Shown piece after piece: positions 56,158 to 64,000 of a DNA stretch of 64,000 nt; within the stretch, counting starts at the first letter, position 1, and each line of letters opens with the position of its first letter. Source of the DNA: Apilactobacillus zhangqiuensis (GTDB lineage: Bacteria; Bacillota; Bacilli; Lactobacillales; Lactobacillaceae). The notes below the pieces were generated by a model. That model saw only the letters and a program-made list of their open reading frames with translations, did no database searches and was not told the origin of the DNA. The stretch covers positions 124,001-188,000 of the forward strand of contig NZ_BPLK01000003.1 of assembly GCF_019656215.1 (NCBI RefSeq), in the 5' to 3' direction. Made by a program: the position numbers and the translations under genes.

Positions 56158-56925
56158 TTAATTCAATAAATCAGATACGGGTTTAAAACTTCTTCGATGA
56201 ATTGGTGTCGCACCATATTTATTTAAAGCGTCTAGATGTTTTTTAGTCCCATATCCAGCATTGTTGGCTAAATCGTATTCTGGATATTGATTATCGTATT
56301 GTTTCATTAAGTCATCACGATAGGTCTTAGCCAGGATGCTTGCAGAAGATACACTGGCACTCTTTGCATCACCCTTAATCAATTTAAGTTGGTGAATATC
56401 AACATCGATTTGCATTGCATCAACGATGATTTCTTGTGGTAATTCTTTTAGTCCCATTACCGCTTCTTTCATCGCTACTCTAGTTGCCTCATAGATATTA
56501 ATATCATCAATTAATTTGTTGTCAGCAATTCCATAAGAAAAATCAATTGCTTTAGCTTTAATTTGCTCAGATAGTTCATATCTTTTCTTTTCAGAAAGTT
56601 GTTTGGAATCATTTACTTCATAGACATCAAAATCGTGAGGTAAAACAACAGCGCAAGCAACAACAGGCCCCGCTAGTGGTCCTCTTCCTACCTCATCGAC
56701 TCCAGCAATGACATTAATTCCCTTCTTCCAGAAATCATGTTCATACTTTAGTCGTTGTTGAAATTCCTCTTTTTCTAGATTTATCTTCTCAATCTGTTTA
56801 ACACGTTGCGTGATTAATTTTTGCACGCCAACCCTACTATCATCCTTGTACTTTGCAAACAATTCTGAGTTTAAATCATCAACAGACTTTAAAATTTCTT
56901 TGATATCTTTGATTGATTCAGCCAT
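56158..56925 (-). CDS. rnhB: Ribonuclease HII
   Basis: RNase HII removes ribonucleotides from DNA and RNA primers. I start it at the ATG at 56925 (255 residues, MAESIKDIKEI), because GAGGAAG lies just upstream and the longer frame overlaps the rbgA stop codon. The catalytic acidic residues are in GVDEVGRGPLAGPVVA (Asp, Glu), VDAMQIDVD (Asp) and ASILAKTYRDDLM. The ATG lies one base after the rbgA stop (TAAAATG), so the genes are coupled. Confidence 0.95.
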   Translation of the reverse strand: MAESIKDIKEILKSVDDLNSELFAKYKDDSRVGVQKLITQRVKQIEKINLEKEEFQQRLKYEHDFWKKGINVIAGVDEVGRGPLAGPVVACAVVLPHDFDVYEVNDSKQLSEKKRYELSEQIKAKAIDFSYGIADNKLIDDINIYEATRVAMKEAVMGLKELPQEIIVDAMQIDVDIHQLKLIKGDAKSASVSSASILAKTYRDDLMKQYDNQYPEYDLANNAGYGTKKHLDALNKYGATPIHRRSFKPVSDLLN

Positions 56926-56926
56926 T

Positions 56927-57784
56927 TTATTCTTCCTCTTCTGAAGATAAATCGTTAACATCGTCTAGAGTAAAACGACCTATCTTACCTTTTCTGGAGT
57001 CTAAGATAATTCTCATTGAGGCTCTTTCGTAATCATCTTGCATGCCGACTTTTTGAGTAATTTTTAGCAGCAAGTCAACATCAGATAGTTCCATGTCATC
57101 TTCTGATAAGTGGTATCTATCGATTAACTCTTTTGGATTAGTGGTTCTAAAGAAATGAAGAGCAAACAAACCAACATCGTCACTATGGTAGATGCTGTCC
57201 TTGATTGCACCGGTCATCGCTAATTTATTGGCAATGTCATCATTTTGAAATTTAGGCCATAAAATACCTGGTGTATCTAATAGTTCTAGTTCATCACTTG
57301 ATTTTAGCCATTGTTGACCCTTAGTAACTCCGGCACGGTTACCAACTTGAGCAGCACGTCGCTTAACAATTTGGTTCAATAGAGTTGACTTCCCAACGTT
57401 TGGAACACCGACACAAATTGCTCGAATGACTTTCTTATCGAATCCTTTTTCCTTGGCATCAACGATCTTGTCTGCTAATAAATCCTTAACGACTTTGGTG
57501 ATGTATTTACCAGTAGTATTTTTCTTTGAATCAATTGCAATTGCAGCATATCCTTGATTCTTAAAGTATGACAACCATTGGTTGGTAATATTTGGATTTG
57601 CCAAATCTGCCTTAGTAAGAATCATTAGTCTGGGCTTACCTTGACTAATTCTTGCTACTTCAGGATTAATGGAACTAAATGGGCATCTTGCATCCACCAG
57701 TTCAAATACAATATCTACTAAATGAATATTTTCTTCAAATTGACGAATTGCTTTCGCCATATGTCCTGGAAACCATTGAATCAT
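56927..57784 (-). CDS. rbgA: Ribosome biogenesis GTPase RbgA (YlqF)
   Basis: RbgA helps assemble the late 50S subunit. The 285-residue protein is a circularly permuted GTPase: the G4 motif TKAD comes first, then G1 GVPNVGKSTL near residue 130 and G3 DTPGILWPK. It begins MIQWFPGHMAKAIR, the family's signature. It is followed by rnhB, as ylqF-rnhB in B. subtilis. It starts a minus-strand unit rbgA-rnhB-dprA-topA. Confidence 0.96.
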   Translation of the reverse strand: MIQWFPGHMAKAIRQFEENIHLVDIVFELVDARCPFSSINPEVARISQGKPRLMILTKADLANPNITNQWLSYFKNQGYAAIAIDSKKNTTGKYITKVVKDLLADKIVDAKEKGFDKKVIRAICVGVPNVGKSTLLNQIVKRRAAQVGNRAGVTKGQQWLKSSDELELLDTPGILWPKFQNDDIANKLAMTGAIKDSIYHSDDVGLFALHFFRTTNPKELIDRYHLSEDDMELSDVDLLLKITQKVGMQDDYERASMRIILDSRKGKIGRFTLDDVNDLSSEEEE

Positions 57785-57848
57785 ATTTTATCCGCTCCTA
57801 ACTTATATATATTAATTGTACTATATTAAGCACTAAAAATTAATCACC

Positions 57849-57882
57849 AAAAAATGAACCTAAATAATTAGGTTCATTTTTT
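57849..57882 (-). terminator. Intrinsic terminator of yozE
   Basis: AAAAAATGAACCTAA with its complement around a 4-base loop, followed by six T on the minus strand. It touches the yozE stop codon and separates it from rbgA. Confidence 0.85.
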
Positions 57883-58099
57883 AGTGTTTACTATTTTGAA
57901 AATTCATCCAAGCATCATCAAAAATTGTCATACTTGGTAAATAACTAGCATTTTCTTCCAAGTACTCTGAAATTTCATCATAATCAATAGATTGCTTGGG
58001 AAATGATTGATCGTAAAATGCATTATTCGCAAATTGAGCAACCGCTTCGGTACTCTTAGGGTTACGTTCAGTCATTAAATACTGGTAAAAACTTTTCAT
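57881..58099 (-). CDS. YozE family small protein (UPF0346)
   Basis: A 72-residue protein of unknown function from the YozE SAM-like family. It begins [20 protein letters not shown] and has [20 protein letters not shown] and a final FDDAWMNF. It is predicted to be a small helical bundle. It follows ypmS by 10 bases and ends at a terminator. Confidence 0.88.
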   Translation of the reverse strand: MKSFYQYLMTERNPKSTEAVAQFANNAFYDQSFPKQSIDYDEISEYLEENASYLPSMTIFDDAWMNFQNSKH

Positions 58100-58109
58100 A
58101 GTTACTCCT

Positions 58110-58700
58110 TTATTGATTAGGGATTAGGACTTTAAATTCGAAATCACCATCGCCATTCATATCAATCTTATTAGCTTGGTAAGAAAGTTCTTTCTTGCCA
58201 CCTAATTTATTAACATGTAAGATAATGCGACTGTTCTTACTATCTAGTTCAACCCACTTTGGAACGTTATAATGCTTACCAACATAACCAATGACAAAGC
58301 GAGGTGGAACGTTTAGCTTACCAATTTCCAATTTGCTAGCGGTTAATTCAACATCACCGTTGCTTAACAAATGTGGATCTAAGCTTAATAGATAGCCAAC
58401 TTTTGAACCTAGAAGTGTAATCTTACCATAAACATAGGCCTGTTTGTCCACCCAGAATTTATAATCCATGTTACTTGATTTCTTTTCAAACTTCTCTAGA
58501 TAGTAACTGGATAAAGCGTTAATCTGCTTCTTTTTTAGACTAACACTAATTGGTGTGTTGTTCTTTGATGCTGTTCCCATTTGAGGGTTTACCGGTTCAC
58601 TATTCATTTGCTTCCAAGCATAAAATGCACCACCAAGTAATACAATTACCAATAAAATGAATAGATACTTAAATAATTTTTTCTCTTTTCTTTTTTCCAT
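58110..58700 (-). CDS. ypmS: YpmS family membrane-anchored protein (DUF2140)
   Basis: The 196-residue protein has a short cytoplasmic start, one membrane helix (about 10-28, [18 protein letters not shown]-like), and an external domain. The family is found beside ypmR-type lipases. The function is unknown. The C-terminal part has repeated beta strands ([20 protein letters not shown]). It follows the GDSL lipase by 12 bases and precedes yozE by 10, an operon shared by many lactobacilli. Confidence 0.82.
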   Translation of the reverse strand: MEKRKEKKLFKYLFILLVIVLLGGAFYAWKQMNSEPVNPQMGTASKNNTPISVSLKKKQINALSSYYLEKFEKKSSNMDYKFWVDKQAYVYGKITLLGSKVGYLLSLDPHLLSNGDVELTASKLEIGKLNVPPRFVIGYVGKHYNVPKWVELDSKNSRIILHVNKLGGKKELSYQANKIDMNGDGDFEFKVLIPNQ

Positions 58701-58711
58701 TACAATTGCCT

Positions 58712-59596
58712 CTAATTCCAGTCATTATATTTAAATAGTTGAGATACTAGTCTGTCAGTCATGTAATTATAACCCCTGTTATTTGGATGGAAATGATCAT
58801 CCGGAGAAATATAATTGTTTAACTCACCCTTTGTATCATCTAATTTTAAAATATCCAATGGATTAAAACTTACTTCATCACTTGATTCAATTAACTTTTC
58901 TTTTTGAACTTTACTCTTATATTGTCCATATGAAAGTGGTGTGATGTCAACAAAATGAGCTTTTTTATCTCTTAGCACAACACCAGATGTTATTTGATTA
59001 TACTTGTCGACGTATTGATTAATAACATTAACGTTAGCAAAGTACACATAAATTGGGTTGTAGATACCAAATACATAAATTGGTGCTTTTTTATTTTCCT
59101 TACGAATATCATTCATTAACTTATTGACCTTAGCTTGGTAAGTAATAGAAGCCTGTTTCATTCTACTATTAAATTTAGCTTTACCATCGACTAATGCATT
59201 ACTTTGTAAACTCTGTAGTAAGTCATTACCACCAACGGTCAAAACAATGATGTTAGCTTTTTTCAAACTACTTGAGAGTCCCTTAACATTGTTTTGTACT
59301 CGTTTATCGATTTGATCACTGCGTTGACCCGCAATCCCATAATTAAAGGTAGTAACATTTTTATATCCTTTTTTATTCAAGGCTTGTTTAGTTCTTGATA
59401 CATATCCGCCAGCTTTTTTAGGATCACCAACCCCCTGTGTTAATGAATCTCCTAAAGCAACGATTGAAACCTTTTTGTTCTTGTTTACATTAGTAATCTT
59501 AGCGTTATGGCTAACGTTAGAATAAACTTGATAGCTTATTCCTGCTACACCAAATACTAAAATCAAAAATAGTAAAAACTTCAATATTTTTTTCAT
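58712..59596 (-). CDS. ypmR: SGNH/GDSL-family lipase/esterase (YpmR type)
   Basis: A secreted or membrane-anchored hydrolase of unknown substrate. I start it at the ATG at 59596 (294 residues, MKKILKFLLFLILVF), with GGGGTG nearby; the longer frame to 59635 would run through the dfrA terminator. An N-terminal hydrophobic helix (about 5-22) is a signal anchor. The four blocks of the SGNH family are visible: ALGDSLTQGVG (Ser nucleophile), YGIAGQR, VGGNDLL and DDHFHPNNRGY (Asp-His). Confidence 0.9.
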   Translation of the reverse strand: MKKILKFLLFLILVFGVAGISYQVYSNVSHNAKITNVNKNKKVSIVALGDSLTQGVGDPKKAGGYVSRTKQALNKKGYKNVTTFNYGIAGQRSDQIDKRVQNNVKGLSSSLKKANIIVLTVGGNDLLQSLQSNALVDGKAKFNSRMKQASITYQAKVNKLMNDIRKENKKAPIYVFGIYNPIYVYFANVNVINQYVDKYNQITSGVVLRDKKAHFVDITPLSYGQYKSKVQKEKLIESSDEVSFNPLDILKLDDTKGELNNYISPDDHFHPNNRGYNYMTDRLVSQLFKYNDWN

Positions 59597-59610
59597 AATA
59601 ATCACCCCAT

Positions 59611-59641
59611 AAAAAAAGGTTATGTAGCAATCCATAACCTT
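59611..59641 (-). terminator. Intrinsic terminator of dfrA
   Basis: Minus strand: 9-bp stem AAGGTTATG/CATAACCTT with an 8-base loop, then seven T, 11 bases after the dfrA stop codon. Confidence 0.88.
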
Positions 59642-59652
59642 CCTTTATTATT

Positions 59653-60144
59653 TTATTTACGTTTAAATATTTCAAAACGGTATGGATAAATATTCTTATC
59701 ATCAATGATTCCTTGTTTAGTTGATACCAAATCAAATTGACTGTAATCAATGTTTGGCATCTTAGTATCCCCATCAAATTCGTGGTCGATGACCGTCTTG
59801 TATAAACGATCCACATATGGAAGTAATTCGGCAAATATTTTAGCGCCACCAACAACGAAGATTTCTTTATCACTAAATTTCTTCGCAAAAGCTAGAAATT
59901 CTTCCAGAGTATTAAAAACAACAACATCATCTGGATATTCACTCTTGTCGTGACTAGTCAAAACAGTGTTTAAACGATTTGGTAATGGTCGTTTAAAACT
60001 TTCATATGTTGTTCTTCCAGCCATAATGATTTGATGTGTAGTTGTCTCCTTAAAGTACTTCATATCTGCTGGTAAATGCCATGGTAGTCCGCCATTTAAA
60101 CCAATAATATGATTATCTGATTCAGCCCATAAAAATGAAATCAT
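59653..60144 (-). CDS. dfrA: Dihydrofolate reductase
   Basis: DHFR reduces dihydrofolate to tetrahydrofolate with NADPH. The 163-residue protein has the family start ISFLWAESDNHIIGLNGGLPWHLPADM, with the active-site Asp. GRTTYES and EIFVVGGAKIFAELLP bind NADPH. It follows thyA by 22 bases, the standard thyA-dfrA pair that regenerates folate after thymidylate synthesis, and ends at a terminator. Confidence 0.96.
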   Translation of the reverse strand: MISFLWAESDNHIIGLNGGLPWHLPADMKYFKETTTHQIIMAGRTTYESFKRPLPNRLNTVLTSHDKSEYPDDVVVFNTLEEFLAFAKKFSDKEIFVVGGAKIFAELLPYVDRLYKTVIDHEFDGDTKMPNIDYSQFDLVSTKQGIIDDKNIYPYRFEIFKRK

Positions 60145-60166
60145 TAGTAATAGTCCCCTTTATTAT

Positions 60167-61117
60167 TTATACCGCTACCGGTGCCTTAATTGGATCGTGA
60201 TGTTTATAATCAATTACTTTAATGTCATCCATATCATAATCAAAAATACTTTCCTTGTCAGGATTTAACCATAATTTTGGCGCTTCATAAGGTTCTCTGC
60301 TTAATTGTTCTTCAACTTGAGAAACATGGTTGGAGTAAATGTGAGCATCCCCTAAAGTATGGATAAATTCACCAAGTTCTAGTCCACATTCCTTAGCAAT
60401 TAGTGAAGTTAGTAATGCGTAACTTGCGATATTAAAAGGTACTCCTAAGAAAATATCACCAGAACGTTGATATAATTGGCAGCTTAATTTCCCGTCATTT
60501 ACATAAAATTGGAACATTGTGTGACAAGGTGGCAATGCTACAAAAGGAATGTCTTCTGGATTCCAAGCAGAAACAATTAATCTTCTTGAATCAGGATTCT
60601 TTTTAATTTGGTCAATTACGTTTTGAATTTGATCAATAGTGCCACCAGTAGTCGTCTTCCATTTACGCCATTGACTCCCATAAACAAGTCCTAAGTCACC
60701 ATACTTCTTAGCAAAGTCGTCATCTTCGACGATTCTTTGGCAGAACTTTTTCTTTTCGGCTAAGTATTGCTTCTTAAATTCTGCATCCTTTTCAGCTCTC
60801 AAACCAAAATCAGTCATGTCAGGGCCTTCGTATTCGTCTGATTCAACCCAGTTCTTAAATGCCCATTCATCCCAGATGTGGTTCTTGTGCTTTAGTAAGA
60901 ATTGAATATTAGTGTCCCCACGTAAGAACCATAATAATTCACTCTTAATTAATCCAAAAGGAACCTTTTTAGTAGTTAACAATGGAAAACCTTTAGATAA
61001 ATCAAAGCGCATTTGGTATCCAAATGTACTAATTGTTCCTGTTCCTGTTCTGTCTTCTTTACGATGGCCATTTTCTAAAACGTATTTGGCAAGATTTAAA
61101 TAAGCATCTTCTAACAT
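60167..61117 (-). CDS. thyA: Thymidylate synthase ThyA
   Basis: ThyA methylates dUMP to dTMP using methylene-THF. I start at the ATG at 61117 (316 residues, [17 protein letters not shown]), with AGGGG eight bases upstream; a TTG six codons earlier would overlap that site and the preceding ABC-F stop. The active-site Cys is in [23 protein letters not shown] and [18 protein letters not shown] complete the pocket. It is followed by dfrA. Confidence 0.97.
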   Translation of the reverse strand: MLEDAYLNLAKYVLENGHRKEDRTGTGTISTFGYQMRFDLSKGFPLLTTKKVPFGLIKSELLWFLRGDTNIQFLLKHKNHIWDEWAFKNWVESDEYEGPDMTDFGLRAEKDAEFKKQYLAEKKKFCQRIVEDDDFAKKYGDLGLVYGSQWRKWKTTTGGTIDQIQNVIDQIKKNPDSRRLIVSAWNPEDIPFVALPPCHTMFQFYVNDGKLSCQLYQRSGDIFLGVPFNIASYALLTSLIAKECGLELGEFIHTLGDAHIYSNHVSQVEEQLSREPYEAPKLWLNPDKESIFDYDMDDIKVIDYKHHDPIKAPVAV

Positions 61118-61127
61118 GTCATTACCC

Positions 61128-63029
61128 CTATTCAACGTATTCGCTTAAATATTCCCAGCGACTAATTTTTTCGTCGGACTGTTTATTTAAGTCGTCAATC
61201 TTTAATTGTGTTTCAGCCAGTTTATCATAATCATTTCCCAAATGGGTCATTTCTTCTTTTAATTGATTGATTTGTTGATCCAAATCATCAATTTCTTTTT
61301 CTAACTGATCGTATTCCATTTGTTCAGCATAAGTTAATTTCTTTTTGGTAGTTTTTTCCTCTGCTGGTTGTTCTTCTTTTTTCTTTGCAGCATGTTCAAC
61401 ATGTGCTTGTTTTTTCTCTGTCTTGTTTTGTTCAGCTGCTTGTTTTAAGTAGTCAGTGAACAAGCCAACATGACTTTCGATATCGCCATCACCGTTAAAG
61501 ATTAATAGACGGTTGGCAACCTTATCTAGGAAGTAACGGTCATGGGAAACGGTAATTACGGTTCCACTGAAGTGTGAGATGTAATCTTCTAGCACCGTTA
61601 AAGTCGAGATATCTAAGTCATTTGTTGGTTCATCAAGTAGTAAAACGTTTGGTTGTTGCATCAATAATTTCAATAAATACAAACGACGCTTTTCACCACC
61701 AGATAATTTACGGATTAGTGTCCCATGCATGAACTTTGGAAATAGAAATTGCTCCAATAAGTCGGTAACACTAATCTTGTTTCCAGTATTATCGGTAACA
61801 TGTTCACCAACATCGGTTAAGTAGTTGATTACACGCTTATCTTCTGGAATTGGTTCAGTTTGTTGTGTGTAATATGCCATCTTAACGGTTTCACCAATCT
61901 CAATTGTTCCACTGTCCAATGGTAATTTACCCGTAATCACGTTTAATAGTGATGACTTTCCGGCTCCATTTTCACCAGAAATCCCGATTCTTTCGTTTCG
62001 TTGAACTAAATCACTAAAGTTCTTCAAAATCGTTTTATTGTTTAAGGTTAGGTTCGCATCCTTAATTTCGATAACCTTTTTTCCTAGTCTTTGTTGACCT
62101 AAGTTAATATCAATATCTTCTTCAGTTTGTAAGTTACCGACATTTTCCTTTAAGTCGTTAAAACGATTAATTCTGGCTTGTTGCTTGGTCGTTCTGGCCT
62201 TAGCACCCTTCTTCATCCAAGCTAATTCTTGCTTGTATAATTTTTGCTTTTTATGTTCAGCAGCAACTTCTAAATCAACTCGTTCAGCCTTTTGTTCCAA
62301 GTAATCTTGATAATTACCGGTATATTCATAAAGGCTTCCGAATGATAATTCCCAAATCTTGTTAGCAATTTGATCCAAGAAGTATCGATCGTGGGTAACA
62401 AATAGTAACGCGCCCTTGTACTTTGCAAGATATTCTTGTAACCATTCAATTGAATCAAAATCCAAGTGGTTAGTAGGTTCGTCTAGGATTAATAAATCAG
62501 GTGATTGGATTAGGACTTGAGCTAGACCAACACGTCTTTTTTGTCCCCCCGATAGTGTGCTAACTACTTGATTAACATCATCAATCTTTAATTGGGTCAA
62601 AATAGTTTTAACATCATTTTCAGCATTCCATGCATCTTCCTCATTCATCTTAGCTTCAGCATCAAGATATTGTCTTTCTGCTTTAGGATCATCTGGATGA
62701 TTGGAGTAGTTTTGCAATGTTTGTTCATATCTTCTGATTGTATTAAATATATCCTGACTACCGGCAAACACAGCTTCTAAGATGGTTAATGATTCATCCA
62801 ATTCAGGTTGTTGTTTTAAATAACCGATTGTATAGGTCTTTGAGGTAATAATTTCACCAGTAGAATCAATATCTTCCTGTGATAAAACATTTAAAAGTGA
62901 TGACTTACCACTACCGTTGGTTCCAATTAAACCAATTCGATCATGTTCGTTGATGATAAAGTCAAGATCCTTGAATAGCGTCTTTTCACCATATGTTTTA
63001 GTTAAAGCTTCCGCTCTTAACGTTTGCAT
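61128..63029 (-). CDS. ABC-F family ATPase (Uup/YfmR type)
   Basis: ABC-F proteins act on ribosomes rather than transport. The 633-residue protein has two ATPase domains: Walker [10 protein letters not shown] at 36-44 with signature [13 protein letters not shown], and GENGAGKSS near 354 with [14 protein letters not shown] linker (P-site tRNA interaction motif) lies between, about 245-300. The C-terminal coiled coil (about 550-633) is of the Uup type, binding DNA or RNA in relatives. It sits between cca and thyA. Confidence 0.93.
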   Translation of the reverse strand: MQTLRAEALTKTYGEKTLFKDLDFIINEHDRIGLIGTNGSGKSSLLNVLSQEDIDSTGEIITSKTYTIGYLKQQPELDESLTILEAVFAGSQDIFNTIRRYEQTLQNYSNHPDDPKAERQYLDAEAKMNEEDAWNAENDVKTILTQLKIDDVNQVVSTLSGGQKRRVGLAQVLIQSPDLLILDEPTNHLDFDSIEWLQEYLAKYKGALLFVTHDRYFLDQIANKIWELSFGSLYEYTGNYQDYLEQKAERVDLEVAAEHKKQKLYKQELAWMKKGAKARTTKQQARINRFNDLKENVGNLQTEEDIDINLGQQRLGKKVIEIKDANLTLNNKTILKNFSDLVQRNERIGISGENGAGKSSLLNVITGKLPLDSGTIEIGETVKMAYYTQQTEPIPEDKRVINYLTDVGEHVTDNTGNKISVTDLLEQFLFPKFMHGTLIRKLSGGEKRRLYLLKLLMQQPNVLLLDEPTNDLDISTLTVLEDYISHFSGTVITVSHDRYFLDKVANRLLIFNGDGDIESHVGLFTDYLKQAAEQNKTEKKQAHVEHAAKKKEEQPAEEKTTKKKLTYAEQMEYDQLEKEIDDLDQQINQLKEEMTHLGNDYDKLAETQLKIDDLNKQSDEKISRWEYLSEYVE

Positions 63030-63041
63030 TTAATCACTCTT

Positions 63042-64000
63042 TCACAATTTTTTTGCAGTCTCAATTAATTCAGCTTTTTCGTTTTGGAATTTACCATTAA
63101 CAATTCCATTTTCAATTGCATATAATATTTTACCCAATGTTGGACCTGGTTTAACAACACCGTTTTTAATCAGGTCTCCACCATTGACCGCAATTTCTTT
63201 CTTATTTTTGATTGGTAAAGCATCATATTGAGCAGTCAACTCTTCTTCAGGCATGTCGAAACCATACATTTTAGCGATGTGGTTGGCCAATACCAAAAGT
63301 TCTTTACCAGTTTCATACATAGCCCATTTGTCTAAGGTGTCATCCCTTAGTTTTTCAATTGCTTTTGTACAAATTTCAGTATTCTTAATGACATCATTTG
63401 AAGCCTTCCACGCCTTTAGGAAGTGAGTAATTTCACTTCGATTAAGGCCAAATTCGAAGGATAATAACGACCAAACAGAAACTTCATTACTTAGACTTAA
63501 GTTATCAATTTTAGCGATAGCTTCCAAATTGTCTTTATGACCCGCAAATTCCGGAACATATTTGTACATGTCCGTATTCACCATATCTAAAATCCCTTGT
63601 TTAGGTCTTTTAGCCATCATCATCTTTACAAACTCGGTATAAGTTCTTTCAACCGCGATTTTTTCCAACAATTCACTGTTAGCCTTGATGGCGGATAAGG
63701 TATCTGATTCAATGTCAAAATCCAATTTACTAGCAAATCTGACTGCACGCATCATTCTTAATGCATCTTCGTGGAAACGTTCATTAGGATTACCAACAGC
63801 TCGAATAAGATGATTTTTTAGGTCTGTCAAACCATCGAACAAGTCAGTAACATCCCCATTTTCTCTCATCGCAAATGCGTTAATTGTAAAGTCACGACGC
63901 TTTAAGTCTTCCGCTAATGATCTTACAAATTCAACTTTGTCTGGTCTTCTAAAGTCTTGGTATCCAGATTCAGTTCTAAATGTGGTAATTTCATATCCCT
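63042..64000 (-). CDS. cca: CCA-adding enzyme (tRNA nucleotidyltransferase), N-terminus cut by the window edge
   Basis: The enzyme adds or repairs the 3' CCA of tRNAs; tRNA-Arg here lacks an encoded CCA. 319 residues are present out of about 400. The open frame continues to the edge and reads GYEITTFRTESGYQDFRRPD, then EDLKRRDFTINAFAM, the core of the class II nucleotidyltransferase family. RNPxERFxEDALRMMRAVRFAS (here VGNPNERFHEDALRMMRA) follows. The metal-binding DxD near the start lies outside. It precedes the ABC-F gene by 12 bases. Confidence 0.95.
   Translation of the reverse strand, partial: GYEITTFRTESGYQDFRRPDKVEFVRSLAEDLKRRDFTINAFAMRENGDVTDLFDGLTDLKNHLIRAVGNPNERFHEDALRMMRAVRFASKLDFDIESDTLSAIKANSELLEKIAVERTYTEFVKMMMAKRPKQGILDMVNTDMYKYVPEFAGHKDNLEAIAKIDNLSLSNEVSVWSLLSFEFGLNRSEITHFLKAWKASNDVIKNTEICTKAIEKLRDDTLDKWAMYETGKELLVLANHIAKMYGFDMPEEELTAQYDALPIKNKKEIAVNGGDLIKNGVVKPGPTLGKILYAIENGIVNGKFQNEKAELIETAKKL

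Noticed and set aside
59517-59888. 123-codon open frame across dfrA and ypmR
   Set aside because: Crosses a strong terminator and overlaps two well-supported genes in another phase.
1-64000. CRISPR arrays, insertion sequences, prophage, toxin-antitoxin or defence genes
   Set aside because: No regular direct repeats, transposase, integrase other than XerC, or phage genes were seen. The window reads as core chromosome.

Overview
The window looks like a stretch of core chromosome from a low-GC Gram-positive bacterium of the Lactobacillaceae. The gene orders smc-rnc-acpP-plsX-recG-fakA-yloU, rpe-rsgA-prkC-stp-rsmB-fmt-priA-coaBC-rpoZ-gmk, glnR-glnA beside miaA, and topA-dprA-rnhB-rbgA are typical of that family. 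A heterofermentative, reduced-genome lineage (Apilactobacillus or Fructilactobacillus type) is my inference from the AT-rich sequence and from genes missing at expected places (argR between recN and tlyA, hslVU beside xerC). No marker in the window proves the genus. Nearly all genes are on the minus strand. The plus strand carries only rpmB, a DUF3042 gene, yfhO, acyP and yidC.

Layout. 1-9.1 kb: chromosome segregation, RNase III, fatty acid and phospholipid initiation, RecG, fatty acid kinase FakA and an Asp23 protein, with smc cut by the left edge. 9.1-9.6 kb: rpmB behind a structured leader. 9.6-21.4 kb: thiN, rpe, rsgA, the PASTA kinase and phosphatase pair, rsmB, fmt, priA, coaBC, rpoZ and gmk. 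21.4-30 kb: recN, tlyA, ispA, xseB, xseA, folD, nusB, an Asp23 protein, efp, then rpmA-prp-rplU behind an L21 leader. 30.1-39.2 kb: tRNA-Arg(TCT), an unrecognised gene, glnRA under a GlnR box, miaA, DUF3042, a rhodanese-like protein, glk, yqgQ, rhomboid, 5-formyl-THF cyclo-ligase, L33 and a class B PBP. 39.3-49.8 kb: yfhO, greA, udk, mltG, pheST with a T-box, an HxlR regulator, an HD protein and a TrmH methyltransferase. 49.8-58.1 kb: acyP, yidC, a LacX-like epimerase under a cre-like site, xerC, topA, dprA, rnhB, rbgA and yozE. 58.1-64 kb: ypmS, a GDSL lipase, dfrA, thyA, an ABC-F protein and cca, cut by the right edge.

The genes serve translation (ribosomal proteins, tRNA and rRNA modification, EF-P, PheST, Fmt), DNA maintenance (SMC, RecG, PriA, RecN, XseAB, TopA, XerC, DprA, RNase HII), the cell envelope (PlsX, FakA, PBP, MltG, PrkC, YidC, IspA) and folate/thymidylate metabolism (FolD, ThyA, DfrA, cyclo-ligase). 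Regulation is readable at several points: a Phe T-box, an L21 leader, a GlnR box, a cre-like site, consensus promoters and about sixteen intrinsic terminators.

I found no mobile element, prophage, CRISPR array, defence island or toxin system, and nothing that I would call a new multi-gene system. The best leads are the long inverted repeat at the 5' end of the rpmB transcript, an unrecognised 173-residue gene with a weak dUTPase-like pattern, a palindrome in the efp leader, a rhodanese-like protein without its cysteine, and the argR and hslVU gaps.
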